A DNA stretch of 5,699 nucleotides from NCBI GenBank assembly GCA_037444775.1, contig JBBILU010000055.1:1-5699 (forward strand), read 5' to 3'. This DNA comes from JBBILU01 sp037444775 (GTDB lineage Bacteria > Patescibacteriota > Gracilibacteria > BD1-5 > UBA6164). This document shows positions 5,639 to 5,699 of this stretch, piece after piece; within the stretch, counting starts at the first letter, position 1; every line of letters starts with the position of its first letter. Position numbers and translations under genes: made by a program. The notes under the pieces were generated by a model, which worked only from the letters and a program-made list of their open reading frames with translations, searched no databases and was not told where the DNA came from.

Positions 5639-5699
5639 TTATTCATTAATAGGATTAATTTCAGAAGTTCAATATAACTTTTTATAATGCCTTGAAGGT
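5639..5699 (-). CDS. C-terminus of a further radical SAM-like gene (cut by window edge)
   Basis: The frame ending at TAA (5639-5641) runs to the edge and gives 19 residues, PSRHYKKLYGTSEINPINE, with the glycine coded by TGA. The spacing Y-x2-x-Y-G-x2-E-I-x-P-I matches the tail after the CX2CX5C motif in neighbouring array members (YVDRFGNKEF, YVKLYGFEG with KPI). The gene most likely continues outside the window as another radical SAM/SPASM-like protein and would head an operon with the gene at 4596-5615. The call rests on a short segment, the orientation and the context. Confidence 0.55.

Noticed and set aside
1..5699. CRISPR array, insertion sequence or prophage.
   Set aside because: The only direct repeat noticed is the 21-nt pair in the tmRNA. 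No transposase motifs, terminal inverted repeats or phage genes are visible.

Overview
The window is very AT-rich and can only be read if UGA is translated as glycine. On the minus strand, four long reading frames are full of in-frame TGA, and at conserved family positions these fall exactly where glycine is expected: TGE, LGV and SAGRLPT in HrcA, and the GGE motif of a radical SAM enzyme. TGG is still used for tryptophan, and TAA or TAG end the genes. This is translation table 25, known from the Patescibacteria (CPR) lineages Gracilibacteria (BD1-5) and Absconditabacteria (SR1). The window alone does not decide between the two. No strong Shine-Dalgarno sequences are visible.

Layout from left to right. 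Positions 1-427 (+) hold a one-piece tmRNA (ssrA) whose 5' end lies outside the window. Its tag is unusually long, 37 codons, and contains a perfect in-frame 21-nt tandem duplication. A further hairpin and a strong bidirectional terminator follow. Positions 566 to about 902 (-) hold an unassigned, frameshifted protein relic. Positions 880-2657 (-) form a two-gene operon, a GT4-type glycosyltransferase followed 2 nt later by a short hrcA heat-shock repressor. It has a good sigma-70-like promoter near 2691-2719 and a hairpin terminator just after hrcA. Facing it on the plus strand (2728 to about 2952) is a decayed YggU/DUF167 gene, broken by three extra-T frameshifts and a nonsense codon.

From about 2948 to the right edge, all on the minus strand, is a run of radical SAM genes whose C-termini share a CX2CX5C(x)G auxiliary-cluster motif or the short tail that follows it. 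In order from the left they are a C-terminal relic (2948-3123), a larger C-terminal relic (3124-3499), an intact gene (3491-4456), a second intact gene (4596-5615) and the last 19 codons of a further gene (5639-5699).

How the parts relate: tmRNA and HrcA are ordinary quality-control and stress-response functions. The radical SAM array looks like a tandemly duplicated, partly eroding accessory family of unknown substrate. No convincing precursor peptide or biosynthetic partner gene is visible in the window.
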